Assembly (NCBI RefSeq): GCF_013449735.1
Contig: NZ_JACBNY010000001.1
Coordinates: 124,001-188,000, forward strand
DNA from: Pseudolactococcus laudensis
GTDB lineage: Bacteria; Bacillota; Bacilli; Lactobacillales; Streptococcaceae
Length of the DNA: 64,000 nucleotides
Reading direction: 5' to 3'
In this document: positions 1-7,869 of the stretch, in pieces
How the letters are laid out: every line of letters begins with the position of its first letter
Numbering within the stretch: position 1 is the stretch's first letter
Made by a program: the position numbers and the translations under genes
The notes under the pieces: generated by a model
Databases searched by the model: none
What the model was told of the DNA's origin: nothing
Seen by the model: only the letters and a program-made list of their open reading frames with translations

Positions 1-1997
1 AAGGCAAAGATCTTGATCTTGCGACAGCAGATGTCATTGCAAATGAGATCAGAGAATGGGCGATTGGCAAAGGTGCAACTCACTTTGCGCATTTGTTCCA
101 GCCATTGACAGGTGTAACAGCTGAAAAACAAGATTCGTTTATCACAGCACCTAAAGCAGATGGTAGTGTCTTGACTGCTTTTTCTGGAAAAGAATTGATT
201 AAAGGTGAACCAGATGGCTCATCGTTCCCTTCAGGTGGTTTGCGTGCGACATTTGAAGCGCGTGGCTACACAGTTTGGGATACGACTTCTCCAGTATTCG
301 TTCGTCATGATGCGGCTGGTACAACGCTTTTGATTCCAACGGCATTTTATTCTTATAACGGTGAAGCATTGGACCAAAAAGCACCATTGCTCCGCTCTAT
401 GCAAGTTATTTCTGATTCATCTATTAAATTACTTCGCCTTTTTGGCAATACGACTGCAACTCGTGTGGCACCTTCCGTTGGTGCTGAGCAAGAGTATTTC
501 TTAGTCGACGAAGCGACTTTCTTAAAACGTAAAGATTTGATTTACGCTGGCCGTACTTTGTTTGGTGCTGCTGCGCCTAAAGGTCAGGAATTGGATGACC
601 ATTACTTTGGGACAATCCGCCAACGTGTCGCTGGCTTTATGAAAGATGTCAATGAAGAACTTTGGAAAGCTGGCGTGACATCAAAAACACAGCATAACGA
701 AGTGGCACCAGCTCAACATGAAATTGCGCCAATTTATGCCAATGCCAATGTTGCTGTTGACCAAAACCAAGTGGTGATGCAAACCTTGAAACGCATTGCT
801 TGTCGTCATGACATGAAGTGTCTTTTGCACGAAAAACCATTTGCGGGTGTCAATGGTTCTGGTAAACATAATAACTGGTCACTTGTGACAAATGAAGGTG
901 AAAACTTACTTGAACCTAGCTCACGACCACATGAAAACAAGCAGTTCTTGTTAGTTCTTGCGTGTATCATTAAAGCAGTGGATAAATACGCTGGCTTGCT
1001 CCGTGAATCAGCTGCCGACCCAGGTAATGACCATCGTTTAGGTGCCAATGAAGCGCCGCCAGCGATCATCTCAATCTTCCTTGGCTCACAATTAGAAGAT
1101 ATTATGGACCAATACGTGGCAAGTGGATCAGCTGCAACCTCTATTAAAGGTGGCGTGTTGGCGACGGGGTCTTCTGCACTTCGTGATATTTCGAAAGATG
1201 CGACTGACCGTAACCGGACATCACCATTTGCCTTCACAGGTAATAAGTTTGAGTTCCGTATGGTTGGCTCACGTGATTCAATTGCGTCACCAAATATTGT
1301 CTTGAATACGATTGTTGCCGAAGCCTTTGATGATGCATCAGAACGTTTGTCGAACGCAGAAGACTTTGATGCAGCAGTTGATGCTTTGATTGCAGAATAT
1401 GCCAAAGAACACAAACGCATTATCTTCAATGGAGATGGCTACTCTGATGAGTGGGTTGTAGAAGCTGAAAAACGTGGCTTGCCAAATCTGAAAACAATGG
1501 TAGATGCAACTGAAGTTTTGGGAGATGCTGATGTTATCGCGTTATTTAACAAGTATGGTGTCTTATCGCCAACAGAATTAAAAGCGCGTGAAGAAGTTAA
1601 GTACGAAAATTATGGTAAAGTTATCAATATTGAAGCACTTACGATGATTGATATGGCGACTAAACAAATCATCCCTGCTGTCATTAAGTATACAAAATCA
1701 TTGGCGGATACTGTACTTGCCGTTAAGGCAGCTGGTTGTGATGCAACAGTTCAAGCGAGTATCCTGACAGAAGTTTCTGAGTTGTTGAAAGAAACTAAAG
1801 TAGCGCTCTCTGAACTTGAGAAAGTAACAGCAGAGGCGACACAGAAAGAAGAAGGCAAGGTACAAGCTCGTTTTTACAATGAAGTTGTCTTTAAAGCCAT
1901 GGATGCACTTCGTGCACCAGTTGACAAATTAGAAATGATTGTTGACAAAGAAGCATGGCCAATGCCATCTTATGGCGACTTGTTGTTCGAAGTCTAA
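1..1997 (+). CDS. glnN: Glutamine synthetase type III, 5' end missing
   Basis: ATP-dependent glutamine synthetase of the GSIII class, making glutamine from glutamate and ammonia in the cytosol. The reading frame is open from base 3, so the true start lies before the window; the TTG at 93 is internal. Visible landmarks are THFAHLFQPLTG at the left edge, EVAPAQHEIAPIY near the middle and NRTSPFAFTGNKFEFR, which is a GSIII-type signature. About 665 residues are present, close to the roughly 700 residues of a full GSIII, so only a short N-terminal part is absent. The C-terminal third is the helical extension typical of GSIII. A hairpin terminator follows. GSIII is larger than and only distantly related to the usual GlnA (GSI) of this family of bacteria. 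Identification is firm; the symbol follows common usage for GSIII. Confidence 0.93.
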   Translation, partial: GKDLDLATADVIANEIREWAIGKGATHFAHLFQPLTGVTAEKQDSFITAPKADGSVLTAFSGKELIKGEPDGSSFPSGGLRATFEARGYTVWDTTSPVFVRHDAAGTTLLIPTAFYSYNGEALDQKAPLLRSMQVISDSSIKLLRLFGNTTATRVAPSVGAEQEYFLVDEATFLKRKDLIYAGRTLFGAAAPKGQELDDHYFGTIRQRVAGFMKDVNEELWKAGVTSKTQHNEVAPAQHEIAPIYANANVAVDQNQVVMQTLKRIACRHDMKCLLHEKPFAGVNGSGKHNNWSLVTNEGENLLEPSSRPHENKQFLLVLACIIKAVDKYAGLLRESAADPGNDHRLGANEAPPAIISIFLGSQLEDIMDQYVASGSAATSIKGGVLATGSSALRDISKDATDRNRTSPFAFTGNKFEFRMVGSRDSIASPNIVLNTIVAEAFDDASERLSNAEDFDAAVDALIAEYAKEHKRIIFNGDGYSDEWVVEAEKRGLPNLKTMVDATEVLGDADVIALFNKYGVLSPTELKAREEVKYENYGKVINIEALTMIDMATKQIIPAVIKYTKSLADTVLAVKAAGCDATVQASILTEVSELLKETKVALSELEKVTAEATQKEEGKVQARFYNEVVFKAMDALRAPVDKLEMIVDKEAWPMPSYGDLLFEV

Positions 1998-2051
1998 ACC
2001 AATCAGGTATCTATCCTGATGTGAGAAAAAAGACAGAACAAGTCATAAAAC

Positions 2052-2090
2052 AAAAGGATTTCAGAAGTTTTAAACTTTTGAGATCCTTTT
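2052..2090 (+). terminator. Intrinsic terminator after glnN
   Basis: A 16-bp stem with two G-U pairs (AAAAGGAT at the base, CAGAAG at the top) around a TTTTAAA loop, ending in TTTT. It lies 55 bases after the glutamine synthetase stop and just before the ribosome binding site of the next gene. Confidence 0.7.
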
Positions 2091-2110
2091 GGCTTGATAG
2101 GAGAATTGAA

Positions 2111-2491
2111 ATGAAAATTAATCATTTAGCATTATGGACGCGTAACCTAGAGACAATGCGTGACTTTTATATCACTTATTTTGGCGCTAAAAGCAATGCC
2201 CTTTATCATAACAAGAAAACTGAATTTAAATCCTATTTTCTTAGTTTTGATGATGAAACGCGTTTAGAGATTATGACACGTCCTGATATCGCAGAAAGAA
2301 AAGTAAAAGATGACTTTGGTTACGCCCACCTAGCCATGTCAGTTGGCACAAAAGAGCAAGTAGATGATTTAACAAATCGCCTAGCCCAAGAAGGCTTTGA
2401 GGTTGTCGGATACCCCCGTACAAATGGTGATGGCTATTATGAATCTGTCGTCCTTGACCCTTATGGCAATAAGGTGGAGATTACTGTTTAA
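2111..2491 (+). CDS. VOC family (glyoxalase-like) protein
   Basis: A 126-residue single-domain vicinal-oxygen-chelate protein. It starts MKINHLALWTRNLETM, carries the typical beta-alpha-beta pattern with a metal-ligand candidate His near residue 5, and ends in the family's DPYGNKVEI motif. VOC proteins include glyoxalase I, dioxygenases and antibiotic-binding proteins, so the substrate cannot be named. The ATG at 2111 is chosen because AGGAG sits 8 bases upstream; the longer in-frame opening from 1955 would overlap the glutamine synthetase and the terminator hairpin. The gene is monocistronic and converges on the CLC gene, sharing a terminator with it. Confidence 0.85.
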   Translation: MKINHLALWTRNLETMRDFYITYFGAKSNALYHNKKTEFKSYFLSFDDETRLEIMTRPDIAERKVKDDFGYAHLAMSVGTKEQVDDLTNRLAQEGFEVVGYPRTNGDGYYESVVLDPYGNKVEITV

Positions 2492-2503
2492 ATCTGAAAA
2501 TAG

Positions 2504-2556
2504 AAAAAGACTGTCAACACCCCCGATAAGTCAGGGGATACGTTCACAGTCTTTTA
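2504..2556. terminator. Bidirectional terminator between VOC gene and CLC antiporter
   Basis: AAAAAGACTGT pairs with ACAGTCTTTT, and an inner CCCC/GGGG stem sits inside. A-rich and T-rich flanks on the two sides let it serve both converging genes. Confidence 0.75.
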
Positions 2557-2564
2557 TTTATTTT

Positions 2565-3782
2565 TCAATCTTTCTTTTTCACCTCGAACATGTTCTGAAG
2601 CATGTCTTGTGCGGTGTAGATGGATTTGTTGAAGTTGAGCATGTAGCTTATGATGACGACTATCATGAGGTAAGGCATGAGCGCATAGCCAAAGACTTCG
2701 CAGCCAATCAGAATCGGCGCCCAAAAGGTGTTGGTGGCTGAGGCAAAGACCGCAGCATAGCCAAGTGCGGCAACGAAGGTGACGGGAAGGCCAAGCGCCA
2801 AACCGAGCGTTGTACCAAGCGCAGCCCCAATGGCGAACAAAGGCGTCACTTCGCCACCTTGAAAGCCGATTGCAAGCGTCAGGACCGTCAATAGCAGTTT
2901 CAGAGCAAAATCCCAAGCAAATATCTGCCCACCACCAAATGCTGCTGTAATTAGGTTAGTACCAAGGCCCGAGTAGCGCCCGTGTCCGAGCATGGTGAAA
3001 AGCAACGAGAGAATAACGCCGCAAGCGGCAACTTTGACGTAAGGATTTGGTAACAAAATCGTCAAGCGAGATTTAGCAAATGTTAAGAGCCAAGCAAATG
3101 CAAAGCCCGTGAGGCCGAAAATCGCCCCCATGAGCAGTAGTTTAGCAATGAGGTTAGCATCAAGGACTGGTAAATTAGTTAGTGTAAATGAAAATTTTTC
3201 TAACCCCAAAAAATGTGAGGTCTGAGCCGCGACAGTACTTGCGATGAGGGCAGGAACAATTGCTCGATAATAGATGGCACCAGCAATCAGCGCCTCGAGT
3301 GCAAATAATGTCGCTGCAAAAGGTGTTTGAAAGAGACCGCCGAAACCAGCTGCCATCCCAATCATCACGATAATATGACGATTTTTAACCTTAAAGACAT
3401 CACCCAGAAAGTTCGCAAAGGTTGCCCCAATTTGAACGGCGACACCTTCACGACCTGCAGAGCCACCAAATAGATGTGTCAGCCAGGTTGCTACCATGGC
3501 GAGCGGTATGAGGCGCTTTGGAATCACATCATCGGATTGATGTCCCACACTAAAGACTAGCCCCATACCTTGGCTGGCTGTTTTACCAAATCGATGATAC
3601 AAAAAAACAATCAGTACCCCAATTAATGGTAAAAAAGGAATCAGATTGTTAAAGTGTTGTAGCCGGAAGTCTGTTACACCAATCAAGACGCGACCGAATA
3701 GCGCGTCTAATACACCAGCACCAAGGCCAATTAGAATAGCCAAACCTGACCAAATCGCGATATTTTGATAATAACTTTTCAA
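2565..3782 (-). CDS. CLC-family antiporter, fluoride (CLC-F) type
   Basis: A 405-residue polytopic membrane protein of the CLC chloride channel/antiporter family. The gating-glutamate motif reads GSAGREGVAVQIG, with Glu about residue 112. The anion-selectivity loop reads SQGMGLV (Met about residue 73), where ordinary CLC chloride transporters have GSGIP. Replacement of that serine by Met, together with GREG followed by Val or Thr, is known for the CLC-F group, which exports fluoride in exchange for protons. The start codon overlaps the end of the chorismate mutase gene (ATGA), so the two are translationally coupled. A chorismate mutase next to CLC-F permeases is known from a fluoride-resistance locus of Streptococcus mutans. 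No fluoride riboswitch is visible. CLC membership is certain; fluoride specificity is inferred from motifs and context. Confidence 0.85.
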   Translation of the reverse strand: MKSYYQNIAIWSGLAILIGLGAGVLDALFGRVLIGVTDFRLQHFNNLIPFLPLIGVLIVFLYHRFGKTASQGMGLVFSVGHQSDDVIPKRLIPLAMVATWLTHLFGGSAGREGVAVQIGATFANFLGDVFKVKNRHIIVMIGMAAGFGGLFQTPFAATLFALEALIAGAIYYRAIVPALIASTVAAQTSHFLGLEKFSFTLTNLPVLDANLIAKLLLMGAIFGLTGFAFAWLLTFAKSRLTILLPNPYVKVAACGVILSLLFTMLGHGRYSGLGTNLITAAFGGGQIFAWDFALKLLLTVLTLAIGFQGGEVTPLFAIGAALGTTLGLALGLPVTFVAALGYAAVFASATNTFWAPILIGCEVFGYALMPYLMIVVIISYMLNFNKSIYTAQDMLQNMFEVKKKD

Positions 3783-4048
3783 TTTTTTAACACTTTCTCT
3801 TGATAAGCGCGTGAATTTTTCAAAATGTCTTTAAAAGTGTTGACGACTGTCTCTGTATAATCAGGATTTTCAACTTGACTCGCCACACGGTCTAAAATCA
3901 CGAGTTCACGTGAATTATCTAGCACCATACCACCAGTCATTTTTTTAAAGGTAGCCACTTGTGAAACTAAGGCCATTCGTGCCTCTAATAGCTGGACTAA
4001 TTGAGCATCTAAGGTATCAATATCTGAGCGAATATCATCAAGGTTCAT
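3779..4048 (-). CDS. Chorismate mutase, AroQ class
   Basis: An 89-residue, all-helical chorismate mutase converting chorismate to prephenate, the first step towards phenylalanine and tyrosine. The sequence shows the AroQ pattern: IRSDIDTLDAQLVQLLEARM with the N-terminal Arg, a Lys in VATFKK, and a Glu-Arg pair region in SRELVILDRV. The ATG at 4048 is chosen because GGAG lies 8 bases upstream on the minus strand; the upstream in-frame TTG at 4060 falls inside that ribosome binding site. It is the first gene of a two-gene operon with the CLC-F antiporter, which is odd for an aromatic biosynthesis enzyme. It has no regulatory ACT domain, so it is a stand-alone monofunctional enzyme. Confidence 0.88.
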   Translation of the reverse strand: MNLDDIRSDIDTLDAQLVQLLEARMALVSQVATFKKMTGGMVLDNSRELVILDRVASQVENPDYTETVVNTFKDILKNSRAYQEKVLKN

Positions 4049-4104
4049 GTTTATCTCCAAAATTTGTTATAATAGTTATATTATAGCAAAAAATAGGTGG
4101 AAAT
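4049..4104. promoter_or_regulatory. Divergent promoters for chorismate mutase and msrC
   Basis: The 56-base gap has TATAAT at 4071-4076 on the plus strand and a second TATAAT on the minus strand from about 4086, so the -10 boxes of two divergent promoters nearly overlap. The -35 boxes must fall close to or inside the opposing gene starts. There is no room for a riboswitch. Confidence 0.55.
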
Positions 4105-4605
4105 ATGACGAAAACAGAAAAGTACGACTTAGCACTCCGACAAATTGATGCGCTGCTTGATGAAACGGGCAATGTTTTATCCAATCTCAGTAATGCCAGT
4201 GCTTTATTGCGTGGTGTTTTACCTCGTTCAATTTTTATCGGATTCTATCTATTTGACGGTGAGAAACTTGTCTTAGGCCCTTTTCAAGGTGGCGTTTCAT
4301 GTGTCAATATTACCCTAGGTAAAGGCGTATGTGGTGAGGCTGCTGAAAAAGCACAAACAATGATTGTACCAGATGTGACACAACATGCCAATTATATCGC
4401 CTGTGACTCCGCAGCACGCTCTGAGATTGTTGTTCCGATGTATAAAAATGGTCACCTCGTCGGTGTGTTAGATTTAGATTCAGCTGTCGTTGCTGATTAT
4501 GGACAGTTGGAGCAAGCGTTCTTAGAACAATTTACCGAGATTTTGATCGAGAAAACAGACTGGCAGTTTAATCAATTCACCCTAAAAAATGAGGCAGTAA
4601 AATGA
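4105..4605 (+). CDS. msrC: Free methionine-(R)-sulfoxide reductase (GAF domain)
   Basis: A 166-residue single GAF-domain protein that reduces free methionine-R-sulfoxide with thioredoxin. It carries three cysteines at residues 66 (GGVSC), 76 (GKGVC) and 100 (YIAC). Their spacing of 10 and 24 matches the catalytic and resolving cysteines of the characterised E. coli and yeast enzymes. The conserved LGPFQG and VLDLDS motifs are present. Its stop overlaps the start of dnaX (ATGA), so it is the first gene of an msrC-dnaX operon. The start at 4105 has AGGTGG 5 bases upstream. Function is assigned with good confidence from the cysteine pattern. Confidence 0.9.
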   Translation: MTKTEKYDLALRQIDALLDETGNVLSNLSNASALLRGVLPRSIFIGFYLFDGEKLVLGPFQGGVSCVNITLGKGVCGEAAEKAQTMIVPDVTQHANYIACDSAARSEIVVPMYKNGHLVGVLDLDSAVVADYGQLEQAFLEQFTEILIEKTDWQFNQFTLKNEAVK

Positions 4606-6230
4606 GTTATCAAGCCCTATATCGTAAATATCGCAGCCAACGCTTTGACGAAATGGTCGGCCAAGAAGTGGTGGCGAGAACCCTAAAAAACGCTATTATC
4701 ACGGAACAGATTTCCCACGCCTATCTCTTTTCGGGGCCACGTGGTACAGGGAAGACATCTGCCGCTAAAATTTTTGCTAAGGCGATTAACTGTCCTAACC
4801 AAACAGACGGCGAGCCTTGTAATGTTTGTGAGATTTGTCAGGCGGTAACCAATGGTTCATTGGAAGATGTCATTGAGCTGGATGCAGCATCAAATAATGG
4901 TGTTGATGAAATCCGTGACATTCGGGATAAGTCAACCTACGCACCGTCCCGTGCCAAGTATAAGGTCTATATTATCGATGAAGTGCATATGCTGACAACG
5001 GGCGCTTTTAACGCCCTCCTGAAAACGCTGGAAGAGCCGACGGAAAATGTTGTCTTTGTTCTGGCAACGACTGAGATTCAAAAAATTCCTGCGACGATTC
5101 TTTCGCGCGTGCAGCGCTTTGCCTTCCGTGCCATTACTAGCCATGATATCACCCAGCATCTATCAGAAGTTCTGACGGCAGAAGGCGTGACCTTCGACGA
5201 GTCAGCTGTTGCCTTGATTGCAAATGCTGCCGACGGTGGTATGCGTGATGCGCTCTCGACCTTAGACCAGGCCCTGAGTTTCGCGGAAAATGGCTTGACA
5301 CTGGACGTCGCTCTTCTCGTGACTGGCGCTATCTCAAAGCAAGCTTTAGATGCCTATATCTCCGCCATTGCTGACCAGCAGGTTGAAGATGCCCTAACCC
5401 AACTGGATACGATATTTGCCGACGGCAAGAACATGATTCGTTTCACTGAGGACCTAATGGCGCATTTCCGAGATATGCTCTTAGCTGAAACCCCTACGGT
5501 AAATGTGGATAAGGCTCAGATTTTTGCCTGGATTGATATTGCAACGGAGACTTTGCAAACTCTGAAAAATACAACGCAGGAAAAAATTGCAGCAGATGTG
5601 ATGACCATGCGTTTGTCAGAAACCCTCAAAACTGCAGACTACTCACAAGTGATTGCAGATTTACAACGGCAAGTGTCAGAGTTAACAAGTCAACTCCAAT
5701 CAGGTCAGTTTCAGTCGTCTCAAGCTCCTCAGCAACCATTGTCAGAGAAAAAAGTCACACCAAAAGCGAGCGGAAATTATTTCAGTAAAGATTTCGTTTT
5801 CAAAGCGCTATCTGAGGCGACAAATGAGGCACGGACTGCTATTCAAGGCGCTTGGGAAGAGGTCATCAATTCTTTCGATAGTGGCTTTGGTAAGTCCATG
5901 CTACAAAATACATCAGCCGTGGCAGCCTCTGAGCAATTCGTCGTCGTAACATTCAAAAGTGAATTTACAGCGCAAAAGGCTATGCAAAATCAAGAGTTAC
6001 AAGTCCAATTTGGTAACTTCATGTCAAATATCGTCGGATTTGCACCTGAAATTATTGCGCTGACGGATGCTGACTGGCTTGCAATCAGAACAGAATATGC
6101 TCAGCTCCGCAAGCAACAAGCAGCGGGAGGAGACGAAGCGCCACAAGAGACTGCAACAACTGAAAAAAATGGCGTGATTGACCAAGCTCAAGCTTTATTT
6201 GGTGATGTGGTAGAAGTAATAGAGGACTAA
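4602..6230 (+). CDS. dnaX: DNA polymerase III subunit gamma/tau
   Basis: The 542-residue clamp-loader ATPase. Walker A is GPRGTGKT at residues 45-52, zinc ligands are Cys64, Cys73, Cys76 and Cys79, Walker B is IIDEVHML, and an arginine finger lies in the ATILSRVQRF region. After about residue 350 the protein becomes Gln/Ser-rich (a linker, as in tau) and then has a C-terminal domain that should contact the polymerase. I see no poly-A slippery heptamer of the E. coli type that would yield a separate gamma form. It overlaps msrC by 4 bases and is followed by a 48-bp palindromic repeat and a small membrane-protein gene. Confidence 0.95.
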   Translation: MSYQALYRKYRSQRFDEMVGQEVVARTLKNAIITEQISHAYLFSGPRGTGKTSAAKIFAKAINCPNQTDGEPCNVCEICQAVTNGSLEDVIELDAASNNGVDEIRDIRDKSTYAPSRAKYKVYIIDEVHMLTTGAFNALLKTLEEPTENVVFVLATTEIQKIPATILSRVQRFAFRAITSHDITQHLSEVLTAEGVTFDESAVALIANAADGGMRDALSTLDQALSFAENGLTLDVALLVTGAISKQALDAYISAIADQQVEDALTQLDTIFADGKNMIRFTEDLMAHFRDMLLAETPTVNVDKAQIFAWIDIATETLQTLKNTTQEKIAADVMTMRLSETLKTADYSQVIADLQRQVSELTSQLQSGQFQSSQAPQQPLSEKKVTPKASGNYFSKDFVFKALSEATNEARTAIQGAWEEVINSFDSGFGKSMLQNTSAVAASEQFVVVTFKSEFTAQKAMQNQELQVQFGNFMSNIVGFAPEIIALTDADWLAIRTEYAQLRKQQAAGGDEAPQETATTEKNGVIDQAQALFGDVVEVIED

Positions 6231-6236
6231 ATCATA

Positions 6237-6284
6237 ATACTGAAAGTGGTACGACGCAGTCGTAAACTTCCGTAGAAAATTAGG
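6237..6284. repeat. 48-bp dispersed palindromic repeat, copy A
   Basis: Begins ATACTGAAAGTGGTACGAC and ends GTAGAAAATTAGG. It matches 43 of 48 bases at 15371-15418. The stem TACGAC/GTCGTA is identical in both copies, while the 3-base loop differs (GCA here, ATC there). Here its tail supplies the AGGAG ribosome binding site of the next small gene. Confidence 0.8.
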
Positions 6285-6292
6285 AGAGGCAC

Positions 6293-6463
6293 ATGAATAA
6301 AAAGAAGACAATGATGCTCAACATCGTTTGTACGATAATCATAGTACTTTTTTGGCTAGGGCGCAGCCATATTTTGGAAATGCCAGAACTATTGATAAAT
6401 AGTTTGATTATTTTTTTCCTAGTTTTGATTTGGTTACCTCTATTCGTTAAAAAAAGAAAATAA
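6293..6463 (+). CDS. Small two-helix membrane protein, unknown
   Basis: A 56-residue protein starting MNKKKTMMLNIVCTI. It has two hydrophobic stretches (about residues 8-22 and 37-52) separated by a short polar turn, and a basic KKRK tail, which suggests an N-in/C-in hairpin in the membrane. AGGAG lies 6 bases before the ATG. It follows dnaX by 62 bases with a palindromic repeat between them, so it could be read from the dnaX transcript. No family is recognised. Confidence 0.55.
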   Translation: MNKKKTMMLNIVCTIIIVLFWLGRSHILEMPELLINSLIIFFLVLIWLPLFVKKRK

Positions 6464-6877
6464 TTTTATTAATTAAGGCAGTCCACCAAGTTAGGATGCT
6501 AAATGATAAATTAAAAAATTAAAATATAATTATTCCCTAATTTAAATCCGTGAGAGCTGATTTTTTTGACGTCAATGCCTTGAAATAGGACAATGGTTAT
6601 TTGTTAAATCTCGTATGCTTTGTTTTGAATGTCAAAATAAACTCATTTTCTATTTATATTATCTTGCAAAAAACTAGTAAGATGTTAGAATAAAGATATA
6701 AAATAAACATAATCATTTGAATAATAGTAATAAAATAAATTTTTATTAAAAATAGACAAGGTTAATTGGATAAGAAGAAGAGACTTTAGGCGCAATCATC
6801 TGATCTCGACTTCTGCTTGATGAACAGTTTTTTATCTATTTGCATATTTAAGTATCGTTAAGATAGAGGGCATTATC
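6464..6877. other. AT-rich intergenic region, no gene seen
   Basis: 414 bases of very AT-rich DNA with no convincing reading frame. A promoter-like pair TTGCAA and TAGAAT with a 16-base spacer lies around 6664-6691 and could drive the next gene with a leader of about 180 bases. A perfect TTGACGTCAA palindrome is present near 6570. Nothing else is recognised. Confidence 0.4.
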
Positions 6878-7240
6878 ATGAAAAAGACAAATCAGTCTAA
6901 AATTAGACAAATTATCTTTCCACTCTTACTCGTCTTGAGTCTAGTGTCTACTATTTTTGCGCCCTCGGAAAGAGTTTGCGCTGATGAACTTTCGCCAAAA
7001 GTAGCTGTAGTAACTTGCTTACAGATTTTGGACCATGAGAATCATACTTTTAGCTTTATGTATGCATCGGCTAAGTCAGAAGAACCTACTTCTCCAAAAA
7101 CTGAACCGATTATGCCAGAAACAGGAGAAACCCAAAACATCTTGTATCTCATGTTAAGCTGGTTATCAGTCGCTGCGGTAAGTTTCTTGTCTTGGTTTAA
7201 ACTTGGTAAAATAATGCTTAAAGATGATGAACAGTCTTAA
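6878..7240 (+). CDS. Small secreted protein with sortase-type C-terminal anchor
   Basis: A 120-residue protein. Residues 1-36 form a signal peptide (KIRQIIFPLLLVLSLVSTIF, likely cut after VCA). A mature segment of about 60 residues follows, including a Pro/Thr/Glu-rich spacer, then the sorting-like motif MPETGE, a membrane helix and a charged tail (KIMLKDDEQS). MPXTG is a minor variant of LPXTG. The exposed part is too short to hold a known adhesin domain, so the gene may be a remnant of a larger wall protein or a small surface peptide. No sortase gene is nearby. The architecture is seen; sortase processing is inferred. Confidence 0.6.
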   Translation: MKKTNQSKIRQIIFPLLLVLSLVSTIFAPSERVCADELSPKVAVVTCLQILDHENHTFSFMYASAKSEEPTSPKTEPIMPETGETQNILYLMLSWLSVAAVSFLSWFKLGKIMLKDDEQS

Positions 7241-7404
7241 AAGAAACATCTAAAGTTAGTAACGTTCTACGTCATTTCGATAGGAGATTATGATATCTAT
7301 CGAAAATATTGAGAGAAGAAGGAAAGCACCCTTGTCGTGTTATATTGTGGACCCCCATGTCAAGGACAAAGTGAAAAAACACCTATTCAATATTAAAAAA
7401 ATAG

Positions 7405-7767
7405 TCTACCCTGAATTCAAAGGAGGACAAAATAAAGGCGCTACTCCTAGAAAGGGATAGCGCCTTTATTGTTATCAGAATTAGGCTAGATATCGAACTA
7501 GAACTTTTTAAACTAAGAATTGAAGATAGAACGCTACCAAATTGGATTATTCGCCATTGGAATAACTTAAATTCAGTCGAACAAGCTAGTTTCTATCATC
7601 AAATCAACACCATTTCAAAAACGCTCATTGATAATATCTATTTTGAAAATGCACTGAAGCGTATTCTCAAATGGGAGCACTACAGAAAAGGTGTTTTTTT
7701 TCAGTGTCCATTTTATAGGTACCATTTTAATTATACAAGCGTGTTTTATATTAAGGTGAGTAGATAG
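7405..7767 (+). pseudogene. Orphan coding fragment without start codon
   Basis: An open frame of about 120 codons that ends at a TAG at 7765-7767 but has no plausible ATG, GTG or TTG with a ribosome binding site. The translation looks protein-like (for example NWIIRHWNNLNSVEQ followed by INTISKTLIDNIYFENALK), with good amino-acid composition for about 100 residues. A terminator-like hairpin lies inside its 5' part. It is probably the C-terminal remnant of a lost gene; no family is recognised. Confidence 0.3.
7431..7470. terminator. Strong hairpin in decayed region
   Basis: AATAAAGGCGCTA pairs perfectly with TAGCGCCTTTATT (13 bp) around a 14-base loop. It resembles a bidirectional intrinsic terminator that has outlived its genes. 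Confidence 0.5.
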
Positions 7768-7869
7768 AAAACTAGGCTGTTAAGGTATTCACTTTATACT
7801 TAATTTTATTTGTGCTGTGACTAATATAAATGTGAATATTATTTTTAGTAGAGATATAGTGCTGAGGGA

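Larger units (their letters stand above)
7241..7869. other. Decayed accessory region
   Basis: 629 bases with no intact gene. It contains a stretch around 7349-7375 (GTGGACCCCCATGTCAAGG) that resembles ends of IS3-family elements but cannot be confirmed, a strong 13-bp hairpin at 7431-7470, and an open frame fragment up to 7767. It separates the mini surface protein from the damaged PRD regulator and looks like the edge of a rearranged segment. Confidence 0.4.

Noticed and set aside
806-1429. 207-codon open frame on the minus strand
   Set aside because: Lies entirely inside glutamine synthetase in antisense; composition (Ser/Ala-rich, no domain) is that of a shadow frame.
4602-6230. Programmed frameshift in dnaX
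   Set aside because: No slippery heptamer with a downstream stem and nearby stop was found, and A-runs present do not lead to a plausible gamma product.
7345-7380. Stretch resembling an IS3-family terminal repeat (GTGGACCCCCATGTCAAGG)
   Set aside because: Only one end is visible, no transposase remnant accompanies it, and the resemblance is from memory; noted in the decayed-region entry but not called as a mobile element.
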